From assembly GCF_036346855.1 (NCBI RefSeq), contig NZ_CP107841.1:6700001-6764000 (forward strand): a stretch of 64,000 bases of DNA. Direction: 5' to 3'. This document shows, one piece after another, positions 46,795-55,162 of this stretch. The notes below the pieces were generated by a model that saw only the letters and a program-made list of their open reading frames with translations, was not told where the DNA came from and searched no databases. Positions within the stretch are counted from its first letter, which is position 1, and each line of letters starts with the position of its first letter. This DNA is from Streptomyces europaeiscabiei. GTDB taxonomy: Bacteria; Actinomycetota; Actinomycetes; Streptomycetales; Streptomycetaceae. The position numbers and the translations under genes were made by a program.

Positions 46795-47475
46795 CCCACG
46801 AGGCCGCTCGGGGGGTGGCCGGAGGGTGGGGCCACCCGTCGTGGGGGCGTCGTCGGTGGCTGGGTGGCTCGGTGGCTCGGTGGCGAGGTCGTGCCCAGGT
46901 GTGTGGCTGTCGTCCGGTGGGGTTGCTCGTGGACTCGGTCGGCCGGAGCGGGCGATCGTGAGCCCGCCGCCCGCCGCCCGCCGCCCGCCGCCCGCCGCCC
47001 GCCGCCCGCCGCCCGCCGACGCCTCGGCGATGGGATCCCCCCGCGCAGCCCGCGGCCGGGATGCCGTCCGGGGGCCAGTGGCGAAACCGCGCGTGCCGGT
47101 GGACGGGAGGCGCGCGTCCCTGCCGGATGCGCTCGGCGTCCTGGGCCTGCGCCGCGGCACTGCGCCCGCCGTCCCCGCGCGGTGCGCAAAGGTGAGGCAT
47201 GCGGAGTCGCCTGTCGGGTCAGCCATATGAAATGGCTCGGTGGGCGGGCGGGTTGACGCCTCGTTCGCTCTGCCGCCGTCGCGACGCCCTCGCCGTCTTC
47301 CGTCACCCATCGCCGCCTCCCGTCACCCCTTGACCCCGACCCCACCGCTTGGCCGAAGATCGTGCGGCCGGAACCAACTCCTTGCCTGGTCATCACCCGG
47401 CCTTCACAATGCGCATGACAAACTGCGGTGGCCGGAAGATCTTCTGTCACCCACGTAGCAAGAGGGGACCCCCAC
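46795..47475. other. Gene-free stretch with heptamer array
   Basis: About 680 bp without a convincing gene. It holds GGTGGCTCGGTGGCTCGG-type short repeats at 46855-46885 and an array of about eight copies of the heptamer CCGCCCG at 46963-47019. Open frames here are low-complexity readings of these repeats. The right end supplies the leader of the protease gene (AGAGGGGA before its ATG). Confidence 0.7.
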
Positions 47476-48378
47476 ATGAGAAAGCCTCTCGTTGCCTCGC
47501 TGTTCGCCCTGGTGATCACCGGAGCGGGCGCGGCACCGGCGATCGCGGCACCGGAGCCCGCGGCGGCGCCCGTGAAGGCGGTGGTCGGCAGTGTCGTCGA
47601 CACGGCGAACAGGACCGTGGCCGACGTCGCGGCCCCGGCGGTCCAGGCCGTCAACTTCGCCGGCACCGTCTCGCTCAGCAACTGTTCCGGCTCGGTCGTC
47701 CGGATGCCCGCCTCCGAGGACAACGACCCGGCGCTGGTGATGACCAACGGCCACTGTCTGGAGAGCGGCTTCCCGGACGCCGGCGAGGTCATCGTCGACC
47801 AGGCCTCCACCCGCACCTTCGGCCTGCTCAACTCCGCAGGCACCCGCGTCGGCACACTCCGCGCCAGCAAGATCGCCTACGGCACGATGACCGACACGGA
47901 CATGGCGGTGTACCAGCTCACCACCACGTACGCACAGATCAAGAGCTCGTACGGCATCGACGCCCTCGTCTACGACACCGCCCGCCCGGCCGTCGGCACC
48001 GCCATCACGGTCGTCTCCGGGTACTGGAAGCGGACCTACAGCTGCGCTGTCGACGGATACGCGTACCGCTTGAAGGAGGGAGCCTGGACCTGGAAGGACT
48101 CCATCCGCTACACCTCCGCCTGCCAGACCATCGGCGGCACCTCGGGCTCCCCGGTCCTCAACAACGCCACCGGCAAGGTCGTCGGCGTCAACAACACGGG
48201 CAACGAGAGCGGCGGGCGCTGCACCGACAACAACCCGTGCGAGGTCGACGCGAACGGCACCGTGACCGTCCGGCGGGGCATCAACTACGCCCAGCAGACC
48301 TGGCACGTCCCCGCCTGCTTCGGCGTGGACAACAAGCTCGACCTCACCCGCAGCGGCTGCATCCTTCCCAAGCCGTAG
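47476..48378 (+). CDS. Secreted trypsin-like serine protease (S1)
   Basis: A 300-residue exported protein. The signal peptide is residues 1-24 (ending APAIAAPE). The catalytic triad appears as His93 (TNGHC), Asp142 (TDTDMAVYQL) and Ser223 (GGTSGSPV), the usual order for S1/S1B proteases. Cysteines pair plausibly as the NCSGS/GHC and SCAVD/SACQT regions. It ends in CFGVDNKLDLTRSGC. It is likely a secreted peptidase; natural substrate unknown. The next gene is convergent 12 bp away. Confidence 0.93.
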   Translation: MRKPLVASLFALVITGAGAAPAIAAPEPAAAPVKAVVGSVVDTANRTVADVAAPAVQAVNFAGTVSLSNCSGSVVRMPASEDNDPALVMTNGHCLESGFPDAGEVIVDQASTRTFGLLNSAGTRVGTLRASKIAYGTMTDTDMAVYQLTTTYAQIKSSYGIDALVYDTARPAVGTAITVVSGYWKRTYSCAVDGYAYRLKEGAWTWKDSIRYTSACQTIGGTSGSPVLNNATGKVVGVNNTGNESGGRCTDNNPCEVDANGTVTVRRGINYAQQTWHVPACFGVDNKLDLTRSGCILPKP

Positions 48379-48390
48379 CGAACAGCCCTC

Positions 48391-50010
48391 TCAGTCCCCG
48401 CGCCGGATCGCCCGGCCCGCCAGTACGTCCGTCCGACGGCCGTCCTCGATGACGAAACGGCCGTCGACCAGGACGTACGGGATGCCGGTGGGCAGGGTGC
48501 GCGGTGCCTCGTACGTCGACCCGGCGGCCACGGTCGCCGGGTCGAAGAGGACGAGGTCGGCGCGGTACCCCTCGCGGACGAGTCCCCGGTCCGCGAGGCG
48601 GAGCCGCGCGGCGGGGCGTGAGGTGAGGTGGGCGACGCACTCCTCCAGGGACAGCACGCCCAACTCCCGCACGTACCGGCCGAGATAGTGGGGGAACGTC
48701 CCGTACGCGCGCGGGTGCGGCTTGTCGCCGCGCAGGATGCCGTCGGAGCCGCCGGTGTGCGCGCGGTGGCCCATGATGGTCCGCACGTTCTCCTCGTGCC
48801 CGACGTGCTGGAGGATCGTCGAACCGAGCCGGTCCTCGACGAGCAGCCGGCGCGCGGTGACCCAGGGGTCCTCGCCGTGTGCCTTCGCCGACCGCGCGAT
48901 CGTCCGGCCCACGTACGACGACAGCGCCGGTTCGGTGACGCCCGAGATCTCGATGGTGTCCCACTCGACGGGCACGCCGTGGCAGCCGTCGGCGCCGACG
49001 ACCTCCAGGTGGTGCCGGACGCGTTCGGCCGTGTCGTCGTCCCTCAGTCGCGCGAGGACCGCCTCCGGACCGCCCGCGCCCGCCCAGCTCGGCAGCAGCG
49101 CCACCAGCGTCGTGCAGCCGGGGGTGTAGGGGTAGGTGTCGAGCGTGATGTCCGCGCCGGCCGCGAGCGCGTCGTCGAGCAGGGTGAGCAGTTCCGGGGC
49201 CCGGCCCTCGTTCTCGCCGAAGTTCAGGGTGGCGTGGGCCAGATGGAGGGCGCAGCCGGCCTCGCGGGTCAGCGCGACCATCTCCGCGTACGCCTGGAGC
49301 GCGCCCGCCCCGTACGAGCGGTGGTGCGGGCAGTAGTAGCCGCCGTACGAGGCCACCACCCGGCACAGCTCGGTGAGTTCGGCGTCCTTCGCGTACATGC
49401 CGGGGGTGTAGGTGAGCCCCGACGACATGCCGACCGCGCCTTCCCGCAGCCCGGCGGCCACCGACTCCCGCATACGGTCCAGCTCCTGCGGTGTCGCGTC
49501 CCGGTCCTCCCAGCCCACGGCGAGCATCCGGACCGTGCCCTGCGGGACGAGGTACGCGGCGTTCAGGGCGATGCCCTCGCCGTCGAAGCCGTGGTCGAGG
49601 CGGTCCAGGTACTCGCCGACCGAGCGCCAGGAGAAGTCGATGTCCTCTCCGTAGCCGTTCCAGCCGGTGATCGCGCGGCGGACCTCTTCGAGGGTGCGGT
49701 CGTCGACCGGCGCGTACGACAGCCCGTCCTGGCCGATGACCTCCAGGGTCACCCCCTGTGCCGCCTTCGCGGTGTGCTCGGGGTCGCGCAGGAGCGCGAG
49801 GTCGCTGTGGGCGTGCATGTCGACGAACCCGGGGGCCAGGACCAGGCCCTCGGCGTCCAGCTCCCGCCGGGCCCTCGGCCGCTGGCACCCCGCGGCGGCC
49901 GCCTCCTTGACGATCGACGTGATCCTGCCGTCCGCCACGACCACGTCGGCGCGGTAGGAGGGGTCGCCGGAACCGTCCACGACCTCGGCGTCACGGAAGA
50001 CCAGGTCCAT
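48391..50010 (-). CDS. N-acyl-D-amino-acid deacylase (D-aminoacylase)
   Basis: A 539-residue zinc amidohydrolase. It hydrolyses N-acyl-D-amino acids to free D-amino acids (family knowledge). LAPGFVDMHAHSDLALL gives the HxHxD metal motif at about residue 65, Cys-bearing GGYYCPHHRSYG is mid-protein, TLDTYPYTPGCT follows, and the C-terminal GYRADLVLFDPATV is the second beta-sandwich piece. Length fits the 480-550 range. It lies 50 bp downstream of the dehydratase gene and is co-transcribed with it. Confidence 0.92.
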   Translation of the reverse strand: MDLVFRDAEVVDGSGDPSYRADVVVADGRITSIVKEAAAAGCQRPRARRELDAEGLVLAPGFVDMHAHSDLALLRDPEHTAKAAQGVTLEVIGQDGLSYAPVDDRTLEEVRRAITGWNGYGEDIDFSWRSVGEYLDRLDHGFDGEGIALNAAYLVPQGTVRMLAVGWEDRDATPQELDRMRESVAAGLREGAVGMSSGLTYTPGMYAKDAELTELCRVVASYGGYYCPHHRSYGAGALQAYAEMVALTREAGCALHLAHATLNFGENEGRAPELLTLLDDALAAGADITLDTYPYTPGCTTLVALLPSWAGAGGPEAVLARLRDDDTAERVRHHLEVVGADGCHGVPVEWDTIEISGVTEPALSSYVGRTIARSAKAHGEDPWVTARRLLVEDRLGSTILQHVGHEENVRTIMGHRAHTGGSDGILRGDKPHPRAYGTFPHYLGRYVRELGVLSLEECVAHLTSRPAARLRLADRGLVREGYRADLVLFDPATVAAGSTYEAPRTLPTGIPYVLVDGRFVIEDGRRTDVLAGRAIRRGD

Positions 50011-50060
50011 GTGCGTCGCCCTTCGGGCTGCGGCGGGATCGGAAGCGGATGCCGGCGGGC

Positions 50061-51350
50061 TCAGAAGAACGTGCGGACGTAGTCCACGACCGTGCCGTCC
50101 GCCTCCACCACCGGAATCAGCTTCCACTTGTCGAACGACGTGCACGGATGCGACAGCCCCAGCCCCACCCAGTCGCCGACGTCCAGCCCGGCCCCGGCCT
50201 CCGTGCGCAGCCATGCGTGCTGGTCGGACAGGCCCGTCACGGTGATTCCCGTGGCATCGCGGACCGTGCCCGTGGCGGCGTCCCGTACGACCTCGGCGGC
50301 GGGCAGGTCGAGGTCGTGCGCGGCGTCGCGCTTGCCGGCGTTGGCGAAGGCCTGGTCGGGGGAGGGGCGGGAGACGACCTGGGCCCAGAGCCGGAAGGCG
50401 GGCTCCAGGGTGCCCTCCTCGGGGACGCGGTTGAAGGGGGTGATCCGGCGGTAGTGGCCGGCGTCGTGCGAGACGTACGCGCCCGACCGCAGCAACTTAA
50501 GTACGGGCACGGACAGTTCGGGGAGTTCGGCGAACACCTCGGCCACCGTGTCGAACCAGGCGCTGCCGCCCGCGCTGACCACGATCTCGTCCAGCCCCGC
50601 GAACCGCCCCGACTTGTCGAAGTCGACGGCCAGCGAGGTGAGCCGGCGCAGCCACGCCCCCACCCGCTCGGGGTCGGCCCGCGGCACCTCGCCCTCGTAC
50701 CCGGCGACCCCCACCAGCCGCAGCGTGCCGGCCGCGGCCACCGCGTCCGCGACCGCCGCGCACTCCGCCTCCGTACGGACCCCGGTGCGCGCGCCCTCGC
50801 CCGCGCCCAGCTCCACGACGACGTCCACCGGGCGGGCGGAACGCCCGGAATCCCGTAGGGCCGCGTCCATCAGTTCGACACCGCGCACGGAGTCGACGTA
50901 ACAGACGAAGCGGAAGGAGGGGTCCGCCGCCAGTTCGGCGGCGATCCAGCGCAGGGCCGCCGGGTCGACGACCTCGTTGGCGAGGAAGATCCGCTCGATC
51001 CCGAACTCCCTCGCCACACGCATCTGATGGGGCATGGCGAGGGTGATGCCCCACGCGCCGCGCTCGATCTGCCGCCAGAACAGCCGCGGTGCCATGGACG
51101 TCTTGCCGTGCGGGGCGAAGGCGAGGCCGTGGCGGGCGGAGTAGGTCTCCATCAGCGCCAGGTTGTGCTCCAGGCGCTCGGCGGACAGGGCGAGGACCGG
51201 GGTGGTGAAGCCGCCGGTGAACAGGTTCAGTCGCCGGTCGGCCAGCTCGGCCACGGTGAGGCCGTCGGTGTCCGTCGGGAGGCCCTTGAAGCGGTGGTCG
51301 ACGCGCTCCGCGGCCAGCCGGGCCAGCGCTTCGACACTCTCGACACCCAT
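50061..51350 (-). CDS. D-amino acid dehydratase/deaminase (DSD1-like)
   Basis: A 429-residue PLP fold-type III protein. The alanine racemase-like N-terminal barrel holds the PLP lysine in FAPHGKTSMAPRLF, with AVGVAGYEGEVP-type barrel strands and VVSAGGSAWFD in the phosphate-binding area. The C-terminal part contains SHDAGHYRRITPF and HPCTSFDKW, which match zinc-dependent D-serine/D-threonine dehydratase residues (His/Cys). The product would be a 2-oxo acid and ammonia through an enamine. First gene of the leftward D-amino acid unit. ATG at 51350 follows GAGGATCCCC. Confidence 0.88.
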   Translation of the reverse strand: MGVESVEALARLAAERVDHRFKGLPTDTDGLTVAELADRRLNLFTGGFTTPVLALSAERLEHNLALMETYSARHGLAFAPHGKTSMAPRLFWRQIERGAWGITLAMPHQMRVAREFGIERIFLANEVVDPAALRWIAAELAADPSFRFVCYVDSVRGVELMDAALRDSGRSARPVDVVVELGAGEGARTGVRTEAECAAVADAVAAAGTLRLVGVAGYEGEVPRADPERVGAWLRRLTSLAVDFDKSGRFAGLDEIVVSAGGSAWFDTVAEVFAELPELSVPVLKLLRSGAYVSHDAGHYRRITPFNRVPEEGTLEPAFRLWAQVVSRPSPDQAFANAGKRDAAHDLDLPAAEVVRDAATGTVRDATGITVTGLSDQHAWLRTEAGAGLDVGDWVGLGLSHPCTSFDKWKLIPVVEADGTVVDYVRTFF

Positions 51351-51371
51351 GGGGATCCTCCCTGACGAGGT

Positions 51372-51392
51372 ACGTTGCAGTAAATGCAACGT
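51372..51392. promoter_or_regulatory. IclR-type operator
   Basis: The palindrome ACGTTGCA-N5-TGCAACGT is perfect over 8+8 bp and is 22 bp upstream of the dehydratase start and 100 bp upstream of the kinase start. A further ATTGCG half-site follows. IclR regulators bind sites of this length and symmetry, and an IclR gene is in the cluster. Confidence 0.75.
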
Positions 51393-51492
51393 TCATTGCG
51401 TATGTCGCTTACAGCTGTCTAACATCCCAGCCAGCGCCGGGTCAACGGCGCCGCCCCGCCCCCAGCCGACGCGACGAGGAGCCTCCATCATC

Positions 51493-52764
51493 GTGACCGC
51501 CGACGGACTCCGTTCCCCCGACGCCGCTCCCGGCATTGTCGACGTCGTCGCGTTCGGGGAGTCCATGGTCACGTTCCTGCCCACCCGCTCCGGGCGCCTC
51601 GCCGACGTCCACTCCTTCGACCGGGCCATCGGCGGCGCGGAGTCGAACGTCGCGTGCGCGCTGGCGGCGGCCGGGCACACGGTCAGGTGGGTGAGCCGGG
51701 TGGGGGCCGACGGATTCGGGGACCACCTGGTCGAGACGATCGGCGGACACGGCGTCGACGTGACCTCCGTGGGTCGGGATCCGGCGCGCCCGACCGGCGT
51801 GTATTTCCGCACGGCGGGGGACCGGGCCACGGACGCGCACGAGGTCGTCTACTACCGGGCCGGTTCGGCCGCCTCGGCGATGTCTGCGGAGACCGTGGAC
51901 CTGGCGGCGGTGCGCGCCGGACGTGTCCTGCACCTCTCCGGGATCACGGCGGCCCTGTCCGACGACTGTCTGAACCTGCTCCGCGACCTGATGGCCCCCC
52001 GTCCGAACCGCCCCCTGATCTCCTTCGACGTCAACCACCGCCCGGGTCTGTGGCGCGCCGCCGACGGCCCCCACGTACTGCTCGAACTGGCCCGCGCCGC
52101 CGACCTCGTGTTCGTCGGCGAGGACGAGGCCGAGGAGGCCTGGGGCGTCACGGGCGGTCCGGAGGCGGTCCGGACGCTGCTGCCGGAGCCGGCGACCCTG
52201 GTGGTGAAGCAGGGAGCGCACGGAGCCACCCTGTTCGAACGCCCGCCCGCACCGGCTGATCAGCCGGGTACGGCTGACCAGCCGGGTACGCCGACAAGGG
52301 GGTTTGCCGGGGGGTGTCCGCCCGTAGCGGCCGGTGTCCACCACCGGGCCGCCCGTGACACGGCGGCACCCGCCGGACCGAGGACGAGGACCCCCCGGCG
52401 CGTCCACGGCACCACCCCCGCCCCGGCCGCCTCCACCACGGGGCGCACCCGGCCGCCCACGGACACGACCACCTTCGTCCCCGCCCTCCAGGTGCACGTG
52501 GTCGCCCCGGTGGGCGCCGGCGACGCCTTCGCCGCCGGCTTCCTCTCCGCCACTCTGCGCGCCCTCCCCGCCCGCGACCGCCTCCGCCACGGCCACCTCA
52601 TGGCCGCCGCCGCCCTCACCGTCCCCGGCGACCTCGCCGCCCCGCCGCTCCCCGACCACGCCGATCGTCTGGCCGCCCTGGACGACGACGCGTGGGGGAG
52701 ACTTCGAATCGGCCCCGGCTGGACGCAAGCCGATCGGGCCCCCGAGGAGGTACACACCCCATGA
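51493..52764 (+). CDS. PfkB-family sugar kinase with internal insert
   Basis: A 423-residue ribokinase-type protein, likely phosphorylating 2-keto-3-deoxygluconate or a similar sugar acid. N-terminal VVAFGESMVTFLP and GGAESNVACALAAAG match the KdgK group, and the C-terminal anion-hole motif VAPVGAGDAFAAGF is intact. Between TLVVKQGAHGATLF and that motif lies a roughly 90-residue Pro/Thr/Arg/Gly-rich segment where relatives have 20-30, so the protein is about 80-100 residues longer than usual. The GTG at 51493 has GAGGAG upstream. ATGA overlap with the IclR gene. Confidence 0.88.
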   Translation: MTADGLRSPDAAPGIVDVVAFGESMVTFLPTRSGRLADVHSFDRAIGGAESNVACALAAAGHTVRWVSRVGADGFGDHLVETIGGHGVDVTSVGRDPARPTGVYFRTAGDRATDAHEVVYYRAGSAASAMSAETVDLAAVRAGRVLHLSGITAALSDDCLNLLRDLMAPRPNRPLISFDVNHRPGLWRAADGPHVLLELARAADLVFVGEDEAEEAWGVTGGPEAVRTLLPEPATLVVKQGAHGATLFERPPAPADQPGTADQPGTPTRGFAGGCPPVAAGVHHRAARDTAAPAGPRTRTPRRVHGTTPAPAASTTGRTRPPTDTTTFVPALQVHVVAPVGAGDAFAAGFLSATLRALPARDRLRHGHLMAAAALTVPGDLAAPPLPDHADRLAALDDDAWGRLRIGPGWTQADRAPEEVHTP

Positions 52765-53522
52765 GCCAGACCGTCGACCGCGCGCTGAGCATCCTGCCGC
52801 TGCTCGCCGAGGGCCCCGCAGACCTCGGCCGGGTCGCCGACCGCCTGGGCGTCCACAAGTCCACGGCCCTGCGCCTCCTGCGGACCCTCCACGAACACGG
52901 TCTGGTCTACCGCCAGTCCGACCAGCGCTACCGACTCGGCGCCCGCCTCTTCGCCCTCGCCCAGGAGGCCGTCGAGAACCTCGACATCCGCGAGATCGCC
53001 CACCCCCACCTCGTACGCGTCAACGAACACTGCGGCCACACCGTCCACCTCGCCGTCCACGAGGAGAACGAGGTCCTCTACATCGACAAGGTGGAGAGCC
53101 GCTACCCGGTCCGCATGTACTCCCGCATCGGCAAACCGGTCGCCATCACGGTCGCCGCCGTCGCCAAGCTGCTCCTCGCCGACCTCCCCGAAGCCGAGCG
53201 CCGCGCCCTCGCGGAGAAGCTCGACTACCCCCTGTACACGTCCCGTTCGACACCCAACGCTTCCGCCTTCCTCAAGGAGCTGGCGCGGGTCCGCGAACAG
53301 GGCTGGGCCACCGACCTCGGCGGCCACGAGGAGTCCATCAACTGCGTCGCCGCGCCCATCCACGGCACCGACGGCCGGGTCGTCGCCGCGATGTCGGTCT
53401 CCGCGCCCAACGTCGTCGTCACCGCCGACGAACTCCTCACCCTGCTCCCGCTGGTCCGCCGCGTCGCGGACGCGATCAGCGGCGAGTACTCCGGCAGAAC
53501 CCCAGCGAAGGACACCGTATGA
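52761..53522 (+). CDS. IclR-family transcriptional regulator
   Basis: A 253-residue regulator. The N-terminal winged helix is at about residues 5-60 (QTVDRALSILPLLAEGPADL, VHKSTALRLLRTLHEHGLV); the C-terminal effector domain follows (VLYIDKVESRYPVRMYSRIG, INCVAAPIHGTDGRVVAAMS). It is embedded between the kinase gene (4-bp overlap) and ridA (4-bp overlap). The palindrome at 51372-51392 is its likely target, controlling both arms. Confidence 0.93.
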   Translation: MSQTVDRALSILPLLAEGPADLGRVADRLGVHKSTALRLLRTLHEHGLVYRQSDQRYRLGARLFALAQEAVENLDIREIAHPHLVRVNEHCGHTVHLAVHEENEVLYIDKVESRYPVRMYSRIGKPVAITVAAVAKLLLADLPEAERRALAEKLDYPLYTSRSTPNASAFLKELARVREQGWATDLGGHEESINCVAAPIHGTDGRVVAAMSVSAPNVVVTADELLTLLPLVRRVADAISGEYSGRTPAKDTV

Positions 53523-53983
53523 CCGACACGACCGGTGAGAACGACAAGAACGACAAGAGCGGCAAGGGCGACAGGAGCGAGAAGGTCGCCCTCACCCCCG
53601 CGACCCACACCGCCCCGCCCGCCAAGTTCTCCCACGGCGTCAGGAAGGGCAACATCCTCCAGGTCGCCGGCCAGGTCGGCTTCCTCCCGGCCGTCGAGGG
53701 CCGGCCCCCGACGCCGGCCGGCCCCACCCTTCGCGAGCAGACCCTCCAGACCCTCGCCAACGTCAAGGCGATCCTGGAAGAGGGCGGCGCCACCTGGGAC
53801 GACGTGCTGATGATCCGCGTCTACCTGACCGACGTGGACCACTTCGCCGAGATGAACGCGCTCTACAACGAGTACTTCGATCAGCACCTCACGGCAGTCC
53901 CGGCAGCCCGCACCACGGTGTACGTCGGCCTCCCGGCAGGCCTGCTGATCGAGATCGACGCGCTGGCGGTACTGGACAACTGA
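53519..53983 (+). CDS. RidA-family enamine/imine deaminase
   Basis: A 154-residue protein of the RidA/YjgF family, which hydrolyses reactive 2-aminoacrylate-type enamines released by PLP dehydratases. The family pattern is complete: YSNG-like FSHGVRKGNILQVAGQVGF, LANVKAILEEGGATWDDVL, and C-terminal PAARTTVYVGLPAGLLIEID, with the catalytic Arg in PAART. An extra 25-residue Asp/Lys-rich N-terminus (ENDKNDKSGKGD) is not part of the fold. Overlaps the IclR stop (ATGA, 53519-53522). Confidence 0.92.
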   Translation: MTDTTGENDKNDKSGKGDRSEKVALTPATHTAPPAKFSHGVRKGNILQVAGQVGFLPAVEGRPPTPAGPTLREQTLQTLANVKAILEEGGATWDDVLMIRVYLTDVDHFAEMNALYNEYFDQHLTAVPAARTTVYVGLPAGLLIEIDALAVLDN

Positions 53984-53998
53984 GTCCGACACCCGCGC

Positions 53999-54143
53999 CT
54001 TCAGGGGCGCGGGATCCCTTGCCCGGGATCCCTTGCCCGGGATCCCTTGCCCGGGATCCCTTGCCCGGGATCCCTTGCCCGGGATCCCTTGCCCGGGATC
54101 CCTTGCCCGGGATCCCTTGCCCGGGATCCCTTGCCTGGGATCC
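53999..54143. repeat. 14-bp tandem array with BamHI sites
   Basis: The unit GGGATCCCTTGCCC repeats from 54011 with starts every 14 bp to 54137. Nine units are full length, eight of them identical and the last with one substitution, and a tenth is partial. Each unit contains the palindrome GGGATCCC. The array begins exactly at the end of a truncated copy of the dispersed element (tcaggggcgcgg, copy H). It lies between ridA and the next gene. Confidence 0.95.
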
Positions 54144-54275
54144 CCATGCCCCCAGGCCGGACCGTGCCGTCCCTCGCGGGTTTCGCGATGGCGGTCGTAC
54201 TGAGCCTGTTCGTACGGACGTGTCCGTATGGAGGAGGGCGCCAGGGGCGAGGTCGTGAAACCCAGATACGGACAT

Positions 54276-55076
54276 ATGCCTGGCCCGACTGTCCCCGGCA
54301 CAGGGTCGTCGACCATACTGCCCGCTGTGGAGCAGCGCATCGGTTCGAACAACCAGCCCCTGGCCGCCGCCGCGGTCGACCCGTCGCACATCCCCGGACT
54401 CACGGCACCGGTTTCCGTGAAGAAGGAGAAGCAGGAGGAGCCGGAGGACATCAAGCCGACGGAGCCCGTCGAGCCGACGGAGAACGAGGAGCCGGACGAG
54501 GCCGCCCCGGGGCGGGACGAGCCGGCTGCCGCCGAGAAGCCGTCGAAGCCGTCTCTCGCGAAGGCGCCGGCCGAGAGGACCTCGGCCGACGACGAGGCGG
54601 ACTCCGAGGACGACGGCACGGACGAAGACGATGACGCGGAAGCGGACCCGGACACTGCCGACGCGGAAGCCGAGGAAGCAGCCGAAGAGGTGACCGACGG
54701 TCCCGTCTTCGAGGCCTCCGACCGCCGCGCGAAGATCGTCGCCGACAGTCGTGGCGTACGGCTGCGCCTGGACGACCAGAATTGCGAGTTCGGCTGGGAC
54801 GAGATCGGCGCGATCGAGACGGAGTCCCCGCGCTTCGGCAAGCGTTTCACGGTCACGGTGCACACCCCCGACAGCCGTTGGTACCCCATCGAGATCGAGG
54901 CCAAGGCCAAGTCCGAGCACGCGGCCTGGGAGAAGCAGATCGACGAGGTACTGGACGCGTACTTCGACGACGGTATCGAGGAAAAAGAGGCCGAGACCGA
55001 GACCGAGACCGAGACCGAGGCCGAGGCAGGGGCCGAGACCAAGGCCGAGACCAAGGCCGAGGACAGCGCCCCCTGA
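54276..55076 (+). CDS. Acidic hypothetical protein with a PH-like core
   Basis: About 266 residues. The first 130 are disordered and strongly acidic (Glu/Asp/Ala/Pro). A folded core of about 90 residues follows (FEASDRRAKIVADSRGVRLR, FGWDEIGAIETESPRFGKRF, TVTVHTPDSRWYPIEI), which reads like a PH-type beta-barrel, then a tail of repeated ETE and AE. The start is uncertain: ATG 54276 or GTG 54327 both precede the same body and neither has a good ribosome-binding site. A similar core occurs in the protein at 61055-61624. Confidence 0.7.
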   Translation: MPGPTVPGTGSSTILPAVEQRIGSNNQPLAAAAVDPSHIPGLTAPVSVKKEKQEEPEDIKPTEPVEPTENEEPDEAAPGRDEPAAAEKPSKPSLAKAPAERTSADDEADSEDDGTDEDDDAEADPDTADAEAEEAAEEVTDGPVFEASDRRAKIVADSRGVRLRLDDQNCEFGWDEIGAIETESPRFGKRFTVTVHTPDSRWYPIEIEAKAKSEHAAWEKQIDEVLDAYFDDGIEEKEAETETETETEAEAGAETKAETKAEDSAP

Positions 55077-55135
55077 GGCGCGTGGGGAACTGCGCGACCA
55101 GCCACGACCGGCCCGCAGTTCCCCACCCACAGCTT
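55069..55135. repeat. Dispersed GC-rich repeat, copy F
   Basis: ccctgaggcgcgtggggaac plus tgcgcgaccagccac, running through the stop codon of the acidic protein gene, is one arm of the dispersed element; a short ggggaactgc/gcagttcccc inverted repeat around it could form a hairpin between the convergent genes. Confidence 0.6.
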
Positions 55136-55162
55136 CACAGCCTCACAAAACGAACCCCACGG

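Noticed and set aside
46637..47310. Overlapping leftward and rightward open frames in 46.6-47.3 kb
   Set aside because: They are low-complexity readings of the CCGCCCG array and GGTGGCT repeats with Gly/Arg/Pro-only composition and no ribosome-binding site.
54019..54258. Peptides translated across the 14-bp array (repeats of DPLPGIPCPGSLAR)
   Set aside because: A 14-bp unit gives an open periodic frame in all phases by chance; no ribosome-binding site and no family.
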